A DNA stretch of 64,000 bases, taken from the NCBI RefSeq assembly GCF_024323335.1, contig NC_066579.1, forward strand, positions 134,330,854 through 134,394,853, written 5' to 3'. Below the pieces are notes generated by a model, which saw only the letters and a program-made list of their open reading frames with translations, was not told the DNA's origin and made no database searches. The position numbers were made by a program, and so were the translations under genes. Positions 22,182 through 32,257 of this stretch are shown here, piece by piece (position 1 is the first letter of the stretch; every line of letters starts with the position of its first letter). The stretch comes from Lathyrus oleraceus. Its lineage: Eukaryota > Streptophyta > Magnoliopsida > Fabales > Fabaceae.

Positions 22182-25022
22182 TGTAGCGGTAAATTCATGA
22201 TCATCAAGCTATGGATAAGGAAGACATCAAATAACAAGAGTCGCCACCACGCTTTTATTGTTTCCAAGCGAAAAGGTAAAAGTACAAACAAAACCCAAAA
22301 ATAAGAAGTTTTCAAATCAAAACTAATAAAATGCCAGAGATTACAGGAAAGGGGGTTGGTTACGCAGAGGGAAAGTGTTAGCATCCAAAGTATCCTAGGT
22401 ACTCCTAGGGAGCCCTTTCTTATGTACATATGTATTTGGTATAAATGATGTTTGCAAGTAAGTAGAATGGGGGGGATGAGAAAAGAATTCATTAATTATA
22501 TTTTTGTGTTTGACAAGACCTTCGGACTTGTGCCTACTTACTAACATAAAAATGAGGGATAAAAACCTCGTAGTTCGTGATACAAATTTCAAAGTGGATG
22601 ATTTGCTTTTAACAAAAATTAGGTTTAAAAGGCACAAAGGCCTAAAAAATGGTTTGAATGAATTAGTTATATTTGGATTTTGAAGTCTTTAAGTCCAGTA
22701 TAGTTAAGTTTATTTACATGTTTATTTAAGAAAGGAAGTTTAAAATGCGATGGCATAAGGCCAAAGTTTCTAGTTTGCAATATGGTCTAACTTTAGAAAA
22801 GCAAGTACAAATAAAGAAGTTTTTAAAAGGAGGGAGAGATTTTGAAATTAAAGAAGTGGGGAGGAGATGAAGAGACTAATCCTAAGTATAAATTTAAAAG
22901 TTAAGAGTTGAAAAGATTTGTCCAATGGGCTGTAATCCAATAGACAAGAATGTCATATAGAAACCCAAATTCCTTTGGACATTAGAATCAAGCAACAAAC
23001 AATGTATAGAATATTAACTTGAATAGTAAGGCATCAAATAAAGATAGCCACATCCAAGCGTAGCAACTCCATGATCTTCTTCAAATTTGCCCATGTAGCA
23101 GATGAATTCTACAATGCCATAAGTCACAGGTTTAAAATAACAGCTTCACAATGATCATGTTGTAGATGAACTCAAATGGATCTTCAATGATGTATCAGAT
23201 GAAGTTTCAGATTACAAGCACTTGGTTACATGAAAGTTGGCGTTGGCCAAGTCCTTTGCATAGGGAGTGTTGCCTAAATTCTAAGTCCAATTGTTTCATA
23301 GCAAACCAACAGTCCACACAAGATGTTTTTTATGGTTTTGGTTTTTATTATGTACATTAATGGTCAAAGACCACACAAACAAACACAATACACACAATCA
23401 AAATACATCACAAAATATGGTCCAAATGGACAAAGTGAAAAGGACATTAACATAAACAATTAGAATGGTATGAATAATGGCAAATGAATAATGCTTAATA
23501 ATAAAATGCACTAAAGTAAATAAATTGAAATTAAATGTTAGTTGTTAATGAGTTAGAAGTTAGTATTGCTTTTGCTTTTTGTTTTAAGTCATTCTTTGGA
23601 GAACACTCAACCCACTTATCACAAGCATGGATCCTTGAACCAAGACATCTTCCAAAGGAAGGAAAAAGGCCAAGTTTCCACACAATACCATGAAAGAGGG
23701 AGACTTACAATCTCACTAACTAGAATTTTATGCCTTTTGTATCAAAAATTTAGTGTTATGTTAAGCAATCGTAATTGGACTTATGTAGAAGTCACAACTA
23801 TTTTAGGTCGGGCAATAGAATCTTGGTGTTAATTCATGTTAGAGACATAGTATATAGGATTATGCTCATGAAACATACCATACACAAAAAGAATATGCAA
23901 AAGTGGTGGCCTAATCTCATCCATACCTATGTTGATTTTGCAATCACTAGCCTTAGGATATGGAGATATCATAGGTCCATGATATGAATGCATAAAGAAG
24001 GGGAATGAGATGAAGAGGGAGGGGAATGGATCAAAACTCAAATTGGACAAAGGAGTACTTTTACCAAATTAAGATCATTCATTCATTTTGGGAGATGGAA
24101 TTTACATTCCATCAATCCCCTAAATTCAATGATCTTAACTTAACAAAGTCAAATCAACCTTGACCAAGGCCCAACAACACAAGTCAAACTTATACAAACA
24201 ATCGAAATGGCTCAACACAATTATTTGGAATTTATTCAATTTAAAAATACTAAAAATAATGCATTAAATTAAATATGGTTTGTCAAATTCCTAAATTCTC
24301 ATCAAAACACCAAAGAAATGGCCATGAGATTTATCTTAGGTCAAACAAGGTCAAAGGACCTTGGAGAAAAAATTTCAGAATTTTTAGAGATTTAAAAGTA
24401 TTTTTAAACAATTAAAAATAATCACAAAATCAATTAAATCGTGAAAAATATTAATAATGATCCAAAAAATAATTTTAATTCAAAATATGAAAGAGGATTT
24501 TATTTTAAAAAAATTGGTGAAACTCTCATATTTTTTGGATCAATACTAAAATTAATATGAATTAATGAAGATCAAAGGAATAAAATAAAAATCAGAAAAT
24601 ACAAAGAAACGTGGACCACTTGATCTCCCTCATTAATTGAGGTGGCATATCAAGTGGTCACAAGTGTGCTTTCCACCATAGTCACTAGCCAACGCGTAGC
24701 ACAAGTGGTATTTATAAGCAATGCACGAGATTAAAACAATTTGAAAAGGATCAATGGCTCTGAACCATGCCAACACATCACTGGCGTTAAACCTCTGGTC
24801 ACCTTCTCAGGAAAACCTCGCCTGACTGGTTCAGTCATCACCATCACATTAATGAAAAAGGAGGACATGATCTGAAAGAAAAAATGGCGTAGAGCACGAG
24901 TCTAACCTCAATTTTAACTAACTCCAAATATATAGAAAGATATGAGGAGATGAATTTTAAGGTGTGTCAACTGAGTTGCTTCGATTTGACCTCAAAGCAA
25001 CTCAATCTTCTGGCCTACATTG
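22182..25022 (-). repeat. Ogre B 5' LTR, downstream 2841 bp
   Basis: Begins (at its 3' end) with + strand TGTAGCGG, the complement of the CCGCTACA seen at the ends of the A and G LTRs. It runs right until element C starts at 25023. It aligns with the D LTR (51181-53104) over its first 1.9 kb. No coding content. Confidence 0.88.
25018..25022. other. Left target-site duplication of element C (cattg)
   Basis: CATTG directly before the LTR start; the identical CATTG follows the 3' LTR at 41338-41342. Confidence 0.93.
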
Positions 25023-26387
25023 TGTTGGTGTAAGCCCTAGAGGCCAATACTTTTGGTACTTGTATCGAATTATTTATTAATAATAAAAGGCATTTTCTTT
25101 ATTATGGTTGATTAATAAAGTCCCTGGAATAGATAGTCCGTTTAATGTATTAAGTGTGACTTAATCATGAGAACACATTAAACATAAGGATACTATTCTT
25201 AAAGTATCCGTAGTCGAGCTTTAGTGTGAAGTGGGATAACATTAAAGCATTAAGACTATTATGTTTGTAGACTGATGATCGCATCTCATGGATCATGGAT
25301 AAAGAGTTATCAAGTCTTAAACATAGGTATGAATATTAGGAGTAATATTTATACCGGATTGACCCGCTATGAGAATACTATATAGAAAGTTATGCAAAGT
25401 GTCATAAGTTATTCTCATGGTGATAATAGTGTATACCACTCTTCGACCTGAAACCACTATGGATCCTAGATGTAGAGTCGAGTGCTTTATTGCTGATCCA
25501 ACGTTGTCCGTAACTGGATAACCATAAAGACAGTTGATGGGTACTCCACAAAGCATGCTGAGGGACATGAGTGTCCTAGATAGAATTTTCCCATCCTGCG
25601 TAACAGGATAAATGTCTATGGGCCCAATATTGAACTGGACAAGGATGACACGGTCTATACCTTGTGTTCAATATAGACATAAGGGCAAAGGGGTAATTAT
25701 ACACATAATTATTATCACAGGAGGTTTTGTCAGATCACATGACATTTTCGTGACTTGGGTAGCAGTGATGTGTTGCTAGATACCGCTCACTGTTTATTAT
25801 GTTAAATGCGTGATTTAATATAATTGCCAACGTCGCGAAAACCTATTGGGTCACACACAAAGGATGGATTGATGAGAGATAGAATAATTAAGGAACATCG
25901 TAAGGTACGGTGTACTTAAGTAGAATACGAAATATGGTAAGGTACCAAATACTTAAGTGATTTTGGCATATTATGAGATATGGGCCAAAATGCACTTAAG
26001 TGGGCTTTTTGGCTTGAAACCCACACAAGTGGTTCTATAAATAGAACCCCTTGGGTAGAAGCATTATAACTCACTGAGACAGAAAACACAACTGAAGAGT
26101 TGGAATTTCGTATCTCTCTCTCACTCAAAGCCTTCATTCATAACAGCTAGCACTGCGATTGAAGGAATCCGTTCGTGTGGACTGAGTAGAGACGTTGTCA
26201 TCGTTCAACGTTCGTGATCGCCCTGTGGATCTGTATCAAAGGTTTTGATCATTATCAGAGATCTGCACCAAAGGTTTGAATTGCCACAAGAGGTAACGAT
26301 TCTATCACTGATCATGCCCATTCGTAAGGATCACTAAATGGAGAAATTTTTAAATTCCGCTGCGCCTTGAATGACAATTCTCCTACA
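25023..26387 (+). repeat. 5' LTR of element C (1365 bp)
   Basis: TGTTGGTGTAAGCCC to TCTCCTACA. Near-identical to 39973-41337. The TATA box TATAAATA is at 26036-26043. Reading frames on either strand within it are chance and duplicated in the other LTR. Confidence 0.95.
26036..26043 (+). promoter_or_regulatory. TATA box of element C LTR promoter
   Basis: TATAAATA followed by AGAACCCCTTGG. The same motif is in the 3' LTR at 40986-40993. Confidence 0.65.
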
Positions 26388-26388
26388 G

Positions 26389-26400
26389 TGGTATCAGAGC
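26389..26400 (+). promoter_or_regulatory. Primer-binding site of element C (initiator tRNA-Met type)
   Basis: TGGTATCAGAGC one base after the LTR end, the classic complement of the 3' end of plant initiator methionine tRNA used by copia elements. Confidence 0.93.
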
Positions 26401-26806
26401 CACTTACGAAACCATGAATCTGATAACTATTTTTGTTCTGTAATAATATGATTAAAGACAGAATGAATCAAAGGTTAAATTGAGATCGATCAAGTTACAT
26501 ATATGTGATATCTGTAATCCTGATGCAAAATACATTATATATGATATAGTGTTCTCGTTTCGTTCATTCAAACCCTCAATGATTGTTTTCCTTTGAGCGA
26601 TCAATGGTCGTTTGCTTCTTGATCCGACATTAGTATGGTGAAGCAATGACGTGTTGATCAATCATACTGAATTAACAATCGAGATGTGTTTGACGGTCTG
26701 AAATTGGTGCATCAGGGTTAGTGACGGCACAAGGGTTGTGTTGTCAGAGAGTTATGCGATTGGGGTTTGATTGCACAAGAGTTGTGTGTTCTAAACACTT
26801 TTCCGA

Positions 26807-27055
26807 ACAGTGTTAACCGGTTAACGCGTATGGTTAACCGGTTAACGCAATGCGAAATAATTTTTTTTTTTAATTTTCAAACAGTGTTAACCGGTTAACG
26901 TATTTGGTTAACCGGTTAACGCAAGGCGGAAAACAGTTTTCCAAGACATTTTCAAACAGTGTTAACCGAATAACGCAAGGCAGAAAAGGATTTTCTAAAA
27001 GTTTTCAAACAGTGTTAACCGGTTAACACATATGGTTAACCGGTTAACGCAAGGA
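26807..27055. repeat. Cluster of GTTAACCGGTTAAC palindromes in leader of element C
   Basis: Perfect 14-bp palindromes at 26812, 26833, 26886, 26907, 27014 and 27035, in three pairs with 7-bp spacers, plus a decayed single copy near 26961. Each pair is framed by CAGT before and GCAA(G/T)G after. The same framed pairs occur in the LTRs of the unrelated element H. Confidence 0.92.
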
Positions 27056-27688
27056 AAAATTCACCCGTTCGGCTAGAAAAAGTGCTTTGAAGTATCAAGT
27101 GTTGATACGAAAAACGACGTCAATTTTAAATGAATTGTTCATTAAAAATTTTGAGCAGGGGCGCTGCCCCTTCGACCCCCGACTAACTCTGCGTAGTTTG
27201 ATCGGTCGTCAAAATTTGATTTGATTTTAATTAATTAAAGGAATTAATAATAATAATAATAATAAAGTGTTTATTATTGTCTTGTGGTGATCGGTTATGG
27301 CCTTAGTTTTCCTTTGTTTTGTTTTGGGTTTTTAAAATACGACCTGCGTGTCGTGCCTCTCTCTTAATCTCCCAAATGTAACTTCTTTTCTCATCTCACT
27401 CCCTCGTATGTAAAACGAGTTTCTTTCATGTAATGTAATGATATGAAGAAAGCAAAGAAGTCAGTGCCAAAGGAGGACAACCTTGAAGATCTTGCTTGGA
27501 GAAGCTTAGATCGTTGTAGGTTAGCTTAGGTTCTCTCATTGGCTTGGGAGAACAATTGCCCTAGGGGCCATAACTGTTTCATTATGTATGTATGTATGTT
27601 GATGCAAGTGAGAGACGGTTTATATGATAAACAAGCCGGTGAGATCAGAAAAATTGCAATTCCCTCAAATTAAATATTAAGTTTATGC

Positions 27689-28010
27689 TTTCCAAGTTTT
27701 AACACTCATCAAGACTAGTAATGGATAATGTAGGTTTCGCCTACGCGAGGTGCATGATCTATATATTAGTAAGGTGCGATGGGATAATTGTAATATCCAA
27801 CTGTTAAAACAATGGGTCAAACTTAACTAAACAAATTATGAGAATATTATATATGTTTGCTTTCCAAGTTTTAGCACTCATCAAGACTGGTATCGAATAA
27901 TGTAGGTTTCGCCTACGCGAGGTGCATGTTTTGTATTAGTTAAGGTGCGATGGGATAATTGTAATATCCAACTGCTAAAACGATGAGTCAAACTTGATTC
28001 TAATTTTCTT
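27689..28010 (+). repeat. 172-bp direct duplication in leader of element C
   Basis: GCTTTCCAAGTTTTAACACT at 27689 recurs (one change) at 27861. Both copies continue through GTAGGTTTCGCCTACGCGAG and GTGCGATGGGATAATTG to CCAACTG(T/C)TAAAAC. They differ by about ten bases and small indels. GTTTCGCCTACGCGAGG could fold weakly; no function is evident. Confidence 0.85.
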
Positions 28011-28341
28011 ATATATGTTTAGAAGCAAGAGTTGGGAATAATCCATATGATGGATTGGTATAAGGAGTTATTCACCCAATTGAAATTTTCGAGAGTTGTA
28101 TGAGATACAATTGGAAGGAGTTCCTACCTAAATAACCTAGTTTTGTGTAATCCGCCTACGCGAACTTAGAACGAAGTGAAATATGGATCTCGACCCACTA
28201 GAAAATCTTCCAACGGGATTTTCCGAATCAGATGATGAGGGTCATTTGTTTTGAGTAAAATAGTGGGAGCATATTTAATTAAAGGCCTAATTGAATATGT
28301 CAATGATACTTATATTTTCATTAATCCTCATGTAGATTACC

Positions 28342-28557
28342 ATGACAGCAAACACCTCTAACAACATCCTGCGATCAATCCTTGATAAGGAAAAATTGTC
28401 TGGGACAAATTTTCTGGATTGACACCGAAACCTGAGGATTGTCCTCAAACATGATAAAAAGCTGTATGTCTTGGAGACACCTGTTCCTGAAGAGGAACCT
28501 CCTAGTTCTGCACCTAAGGCAGAAATAGATGCTTATAAGAAGCATGTCGATGATGCC
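28342..28557 (+). pseudogene. gag: Element C gag, 5' part (before insertion of H)
   Basis: ATG at 28342 opens 72 codons up to the H insertion. The reading matches the N-terminal part of copia Gag (ILDKEKLSGTNF), with TGA at 28420-28422 in place of the usual Trp codon of the LDWH motif. It continues in frame after the duplicated ATGCC at 37405. The start is chosen as the first ATG after the leader, with strong family resemblance. Confidence 0.85.
28553..28557. other. Left target-site duplication of element H (atgcc)
   Basis: ATGCC before the H LTR; the same five bases follow the other LTR at 37400-37404. Removing H and one copy restores the C gag frame (GAT GCC AAT GAA). Confidence 0.95.
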
Positions 28558-29261
28558 TGTAACACCCTTCTAAAATACCCCAAAATTTAATTAAAATAAC
28601 AACATATATCAATCAGAGTAGATATGCAATTAAGGGTGTCACACAAACACTTCACACCATTCACCATGATAACTGTCATGCTCTTTTATTAATTCAAGAC
28701 ATAAAGCATTTGCACAATACGCAGCGGATAGAGATTAATTCAATCATGCAAAACATGTAGCATATTACATGTAAACTGGTTCACAACCAACAATAAAACA
28801 TTTAAAACATCCCATCCCGATGTTACATCTACCAGAGCATGACCCACTAAGGAACTACACTAGACTCCAAGCTCTAGCTTCTACTCAATCACTGCTCGTT
28901 ACCTGAAAAATAGTTGTAAGGGTGAGTTCCTCAATCGATATAAAAAGCATTATAGAATATCATGAAATGATAGTAAATAACACGGTAATCACCCTAATCA
29001 TATCACACATTCAGTAACGGCACATCAACTCAATTATCATACTCAATACCAACACAATTCATACTCATACTCAATGCCAACACAACCACACGTATAATAT
29101 TGGAATACATCCATTCATATTATACGCCATACATACATTATGCAATGAGACTCCATGCATGCGGTACCGACTATTCGTGAACATATAGTTCACCTCACCG
29201 ATCAAATCCAGATACGGCTACCAAGCCCACTAGTCCCACTCATTTGAGACCTAGTGACTCA

Positions 29262-29565
29262 CTCACTAATTCCTCACCACGGGAATTAGCTACCACCCCA
29301 AGGGCTATGCTATGCACACTAATCACCTAGCATGCAAACATCAACAACAATCTACAAAGATTTACTCACTAATTCCTCACCACGGGAATTAGCTACCACC
29401 CCAAGGGCTATGCTATGCACGCTAATCACCTAGCATGCAAACATCAACAACAATCTACAAAGATTTACTCACTAATTCCTCACCATGGGAATTAGCTACC
29501 ACCATAAAGGCCACAATATGCATGCTAATTCACCTAGCAATGCAACATCATCAACAACAATCCAC
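29262..29565. repeat. 103-bp tandem repeat, three units, in H 3' LTR
   Basis: CTCACTAATTCCTCACCACG starts at 29262, 29365 and 29468. The first two units are almost identical and the third is diverged. The same array is in the other LTR from 35955 (units at 35955, 36058 and 36161), so it predates the insertion. Confidence 0.92.
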
Positions 29566-29844
29566 AATGGACATATGCTCACACTCTAAGCCATAAAACA
29601 GTCCATTCACCAACACATGCATAATATATACATTCACAACATTACGCATACTTTCACACATCATCAGCATATTTATCACATAATCATATCATGTCATGCC
29701 AATTAATCAATCACAGTATTAGCACACTCTACTAATACCTATACTACTCAAAACAACGGGAAATGATCCCTACTATATCACATACCGATATAGGCCAACC
29801 ATCAAATATGTACACAACATTTAAATACCAATTTTCCCACTTTT

Positions 29845-30126
29845 CAACAGTGTTAACCGGTTAACGCCCTGGGTTAACCGGTTAACGCCCTGGGTTAACC
29901 GGTTAACGCAACACTGAACACGCTTCCTGGCAATTCACAACAATGTTAACCGGTTAACGCCCTGGGTTAACCGGTTAACGCAAACAGAACAACAATTTTC
30001 ACAAATCACAACAGTGTTAACCGGTTAACGCCCTGGGTTAACCGGTTAACGCAAGCAAAACAGCAACACTTCATAATTCACAACAGTGTTAACCGGTTAA
30101 CACCCTGGGTTAACCGGTTAACGCAA
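29845..30126. repeat. GTTAACCGGTTAAC palindrome cluster in H 3' LTR
   Basis: Nine copies, arranged as one triple and three pairs, joined by CCCTG spacers (GTTAACGCCCTGGGTTAACC). One copy is altered to GGTTAACACC. The same cluster is in the 5' LTR at about 36538-36820. Confidence 0.93.
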
Positions 30127-30596
30127 GACAGAAAGCTGTTCCTGCGCTAACACGAAGCAGAATGCAGAATTCTCCGCATTTTCCGCCGTTGGAGGACTTC
30201 CGGACCTCCGATTCCGATTCCGTAAAAAGCTATACGTTCGGAAAATCACTACCCATCCAATTACAGATTCAATTACGGCTTTAACACAGTTTATTCATCA
30301 CAATTTTTCAGCATCTAACATCCCAATTAGGGTCAATTCAACGGTTTATCACTATCCATTACATGTTAACCCATAATACCCATTAAACGACGATAAACCC
30401 CCCTTACCTGAGTTAATCCGGCAATCCTTTAGCCTCAAGCTCTTCTGTTCTCCAACCTTCTTCCTCTTGCTCTGTCTCTTTGCCCTTTTCCTCTTTTTGA
30501 GCCGCTTCTCTGTTTTCACGTGAAAACTCTTTTTACCAAAAATGAAACTCTTTTTCCTTATTTCCAACTTATATATTTTCCAATAATTATTATTCC

Positions 30597-30626
30597 AATA
30601 ATAATAATAATAATAATAATAATAAT
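30597..30626. repeat. ATA microsatellite in H 3' LTR
   Basis: About ten AAT units; the other LTR has about eight (37290-37313), so the repeat has changed length since insertion. Confidence 0.9.
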
Positions 30627-30712
30627 CCAATAATTCCAATTATTTAATTAAATTAATAAATATAATATTAACTTAAATTAAATAATTATCTTATTTTTAT
30701 CGGGGTGTTACA

Positions 30713-30725
30713 ACTCTCCCCCACT
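30713..30725 (-). promoter_or_regulatory. Polypurine tract of element H
   Basis: AGTGGGGGAGAGT on the - strand, directly adjoining the 3' LTR; it primes plus-strand synthesis. Confidence 0.88.
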
Positions 30726-30754
30726 AAAAGAGTTTTCGTCCTCGAAAACATACC

Positions 30755-32257
30755 TCAAGCGAATAACTCCGGATAAGACTCCTTCATCTGACTCTCAAGT
30801 TCCCAAGTCACATTGCCACCTGCTGGTCCTCCCCAAGCTACCTTCACCAAGGCAATCTCTTTACCCCGCAACTGCTTCAACTCTCGATCCTCGATGCTCA
30901 TAGGTGATGTTTCAACAGTCAGGTTATCTCTCACCTGTACATCATCTATTTGGACCACATGCGACGGATCAGGAATGTACCTCCTCAACTGAGACACATG
31001 GAAGACCTCATGCAAATTCGCAAGTGACGGCGGTAAAGCGATACGATAGGCTACCTCCCCTATCCTCTCCAAAATCTGATAAGGACCAACAAATCGAGGT
31101 GTCAACTTCTTCGACTTCAAAGCTCGACCAACCCCAGTTATCGGAGTAACACGAAGAAACACATGACCTCCCTCTTGGAACTCAAGTGCCTTCCTCCTCT
31201 TGTCGTGATAACTCTTCTGACGACTCTGAGCAATCCTCATCTTCTCCTGAATCATCTTAATCTTTTCCGTAGTTTGTTGAACAATCTCCGGTCCAACCAC
31301 AGCACTCTCACCGGACTCATACCAACATAAAGGCGTCCGACATCTCCTACCATATAAAGCTTCAAACGGTGCCATACCAATGCTCGAATGAAAACTATTG
31401 TTGTAGGTAAACTCAATCAAAGGTAAGTAACAATCCCAAGCACCTCCCTTTTCCAAAACACAAGCCCTCAAAAGATCCTCTAGTGACTGAATCGTCCTCT
31501 CAGTTTGACCATCAGTCTGCGGATGATATGCAGAACTCAATCTCAGCTTAGTTCCCAAAGCCTTCTGCAAACCTTCCCAAAACTTCGATGTAAATCTAGG
31601 ATCTCTGTCCGAAACAATACTCGACGGAATACCATGCAAACTTACAATCTTCTCAATATACAACTCAGCTAATCTCTCTAACGGATAATCCATTCTGATC
31701 GGAATGAAATGAGCCGATTTTGTCAATCTGTCGACAATCACCCAAATAGCTTCAAAATTCTTAATTGTCCTCGGTAAACCAGAAACAAAATCCATACTGA
31801 TACTATCCCACTTCCACTCTGGAATAGCCAACGGTTGCATTAGCCCAGACGGCTTCTGATGCTCAATCTTCGACTTCTGACAAGTCAAACAAGAATAAAC
31901 AAAACTCGCAATTTCTCTTTTCATTCCCGGCCACCAAAATAACTTTTTCAAATCATTATACATCTTCGTAGCCCCAGGATGAATACTCAGGCCACTACGA
32001 TGTCCTTCCTCAAGAATACTCTTCTTAAGTTCGGTAACATCCGGAATACACACCCGATTACCAAATTTCAAAACACCATTCTCATCAACTCTGAATTCAC
32101 CACCTTGATCTTGATTCACTAGAGTCAACTTATCAACCAAAAGCACATCGGATTTCTGACCCTCTCTAATCTCATCCAGAATACCACTCGTTAACTTCAA
32201 CATTCCCAATTTAACACTATTGTGAGTACTCTCACACACCAAACTCAAGTCTCTAAA
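30755..32257 (-). pseudogene. pol (INT-CHD): Element H integrase with C-terminal chromodomain
   Basis: Continues the H pol frame after the TAG at 32260-32258; TAA stop at 30755. The HHCC finger (GHRSG...IHPG, then CLTCQ) is followed by the catalytic core: SMDFVSGLP, VSDRDPRF and the acidic residue in QTDGQTERT. The GPYQILERIGEVAYRI module and the SNLHEVFHVSQL-like linker follow. The last 50 residues (VETSPMSIEDRELKQLRG... to ...ESYPELF) match the chromodomain tail of Tekay/Del chromoviruses, which is thought to steer integration to heterochromatin. A 497-residue frame without internal stops; no own start is expected because it is part of Pol. Confidence 0.93.

Larger units (their letters stand above)
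26401..28341 (+). other. Long 5' leader of element C, non-coding
   Basis: About 1.9 kb between the PBS and the gag start, with no supported gene. It contains the palindrome cluster at 26807-27055, an AAT microsatellite near 27246-27266, a CCCCTTCGACCCCCGACT stretch near 27165, and a 172-bp direct duplication (27689-28010). Confidence 0.75.
28558..30712 (-). repeat. 3' LTR of element H (2155 bp)
   Basis: Left on the + strand but downstream in the - strand element. Ends are TGTAACACCC and GGGGTGTTACA. Holds three 103-bp tandem units, the palindrome cluster and an ATA microsatellite. The frame of repeated Tyr codons near its right end comes from the ATA repeat and is not a gene. Confidence 0.95.

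Noticed and set aside
25317..26137. Small frames on the - strand in the copia LTR
   Set aside because: Duplicated identically at 40267-41087 in the other LTR, without resemblance to known proteins.
30352..30639. 95-residue frame with a run of Tyr on the - strand (also at 37045-37326)
   Set aside because: It arises from the ATA microsatellite in the LTR of element H, and both LTRs have it. No coding support.
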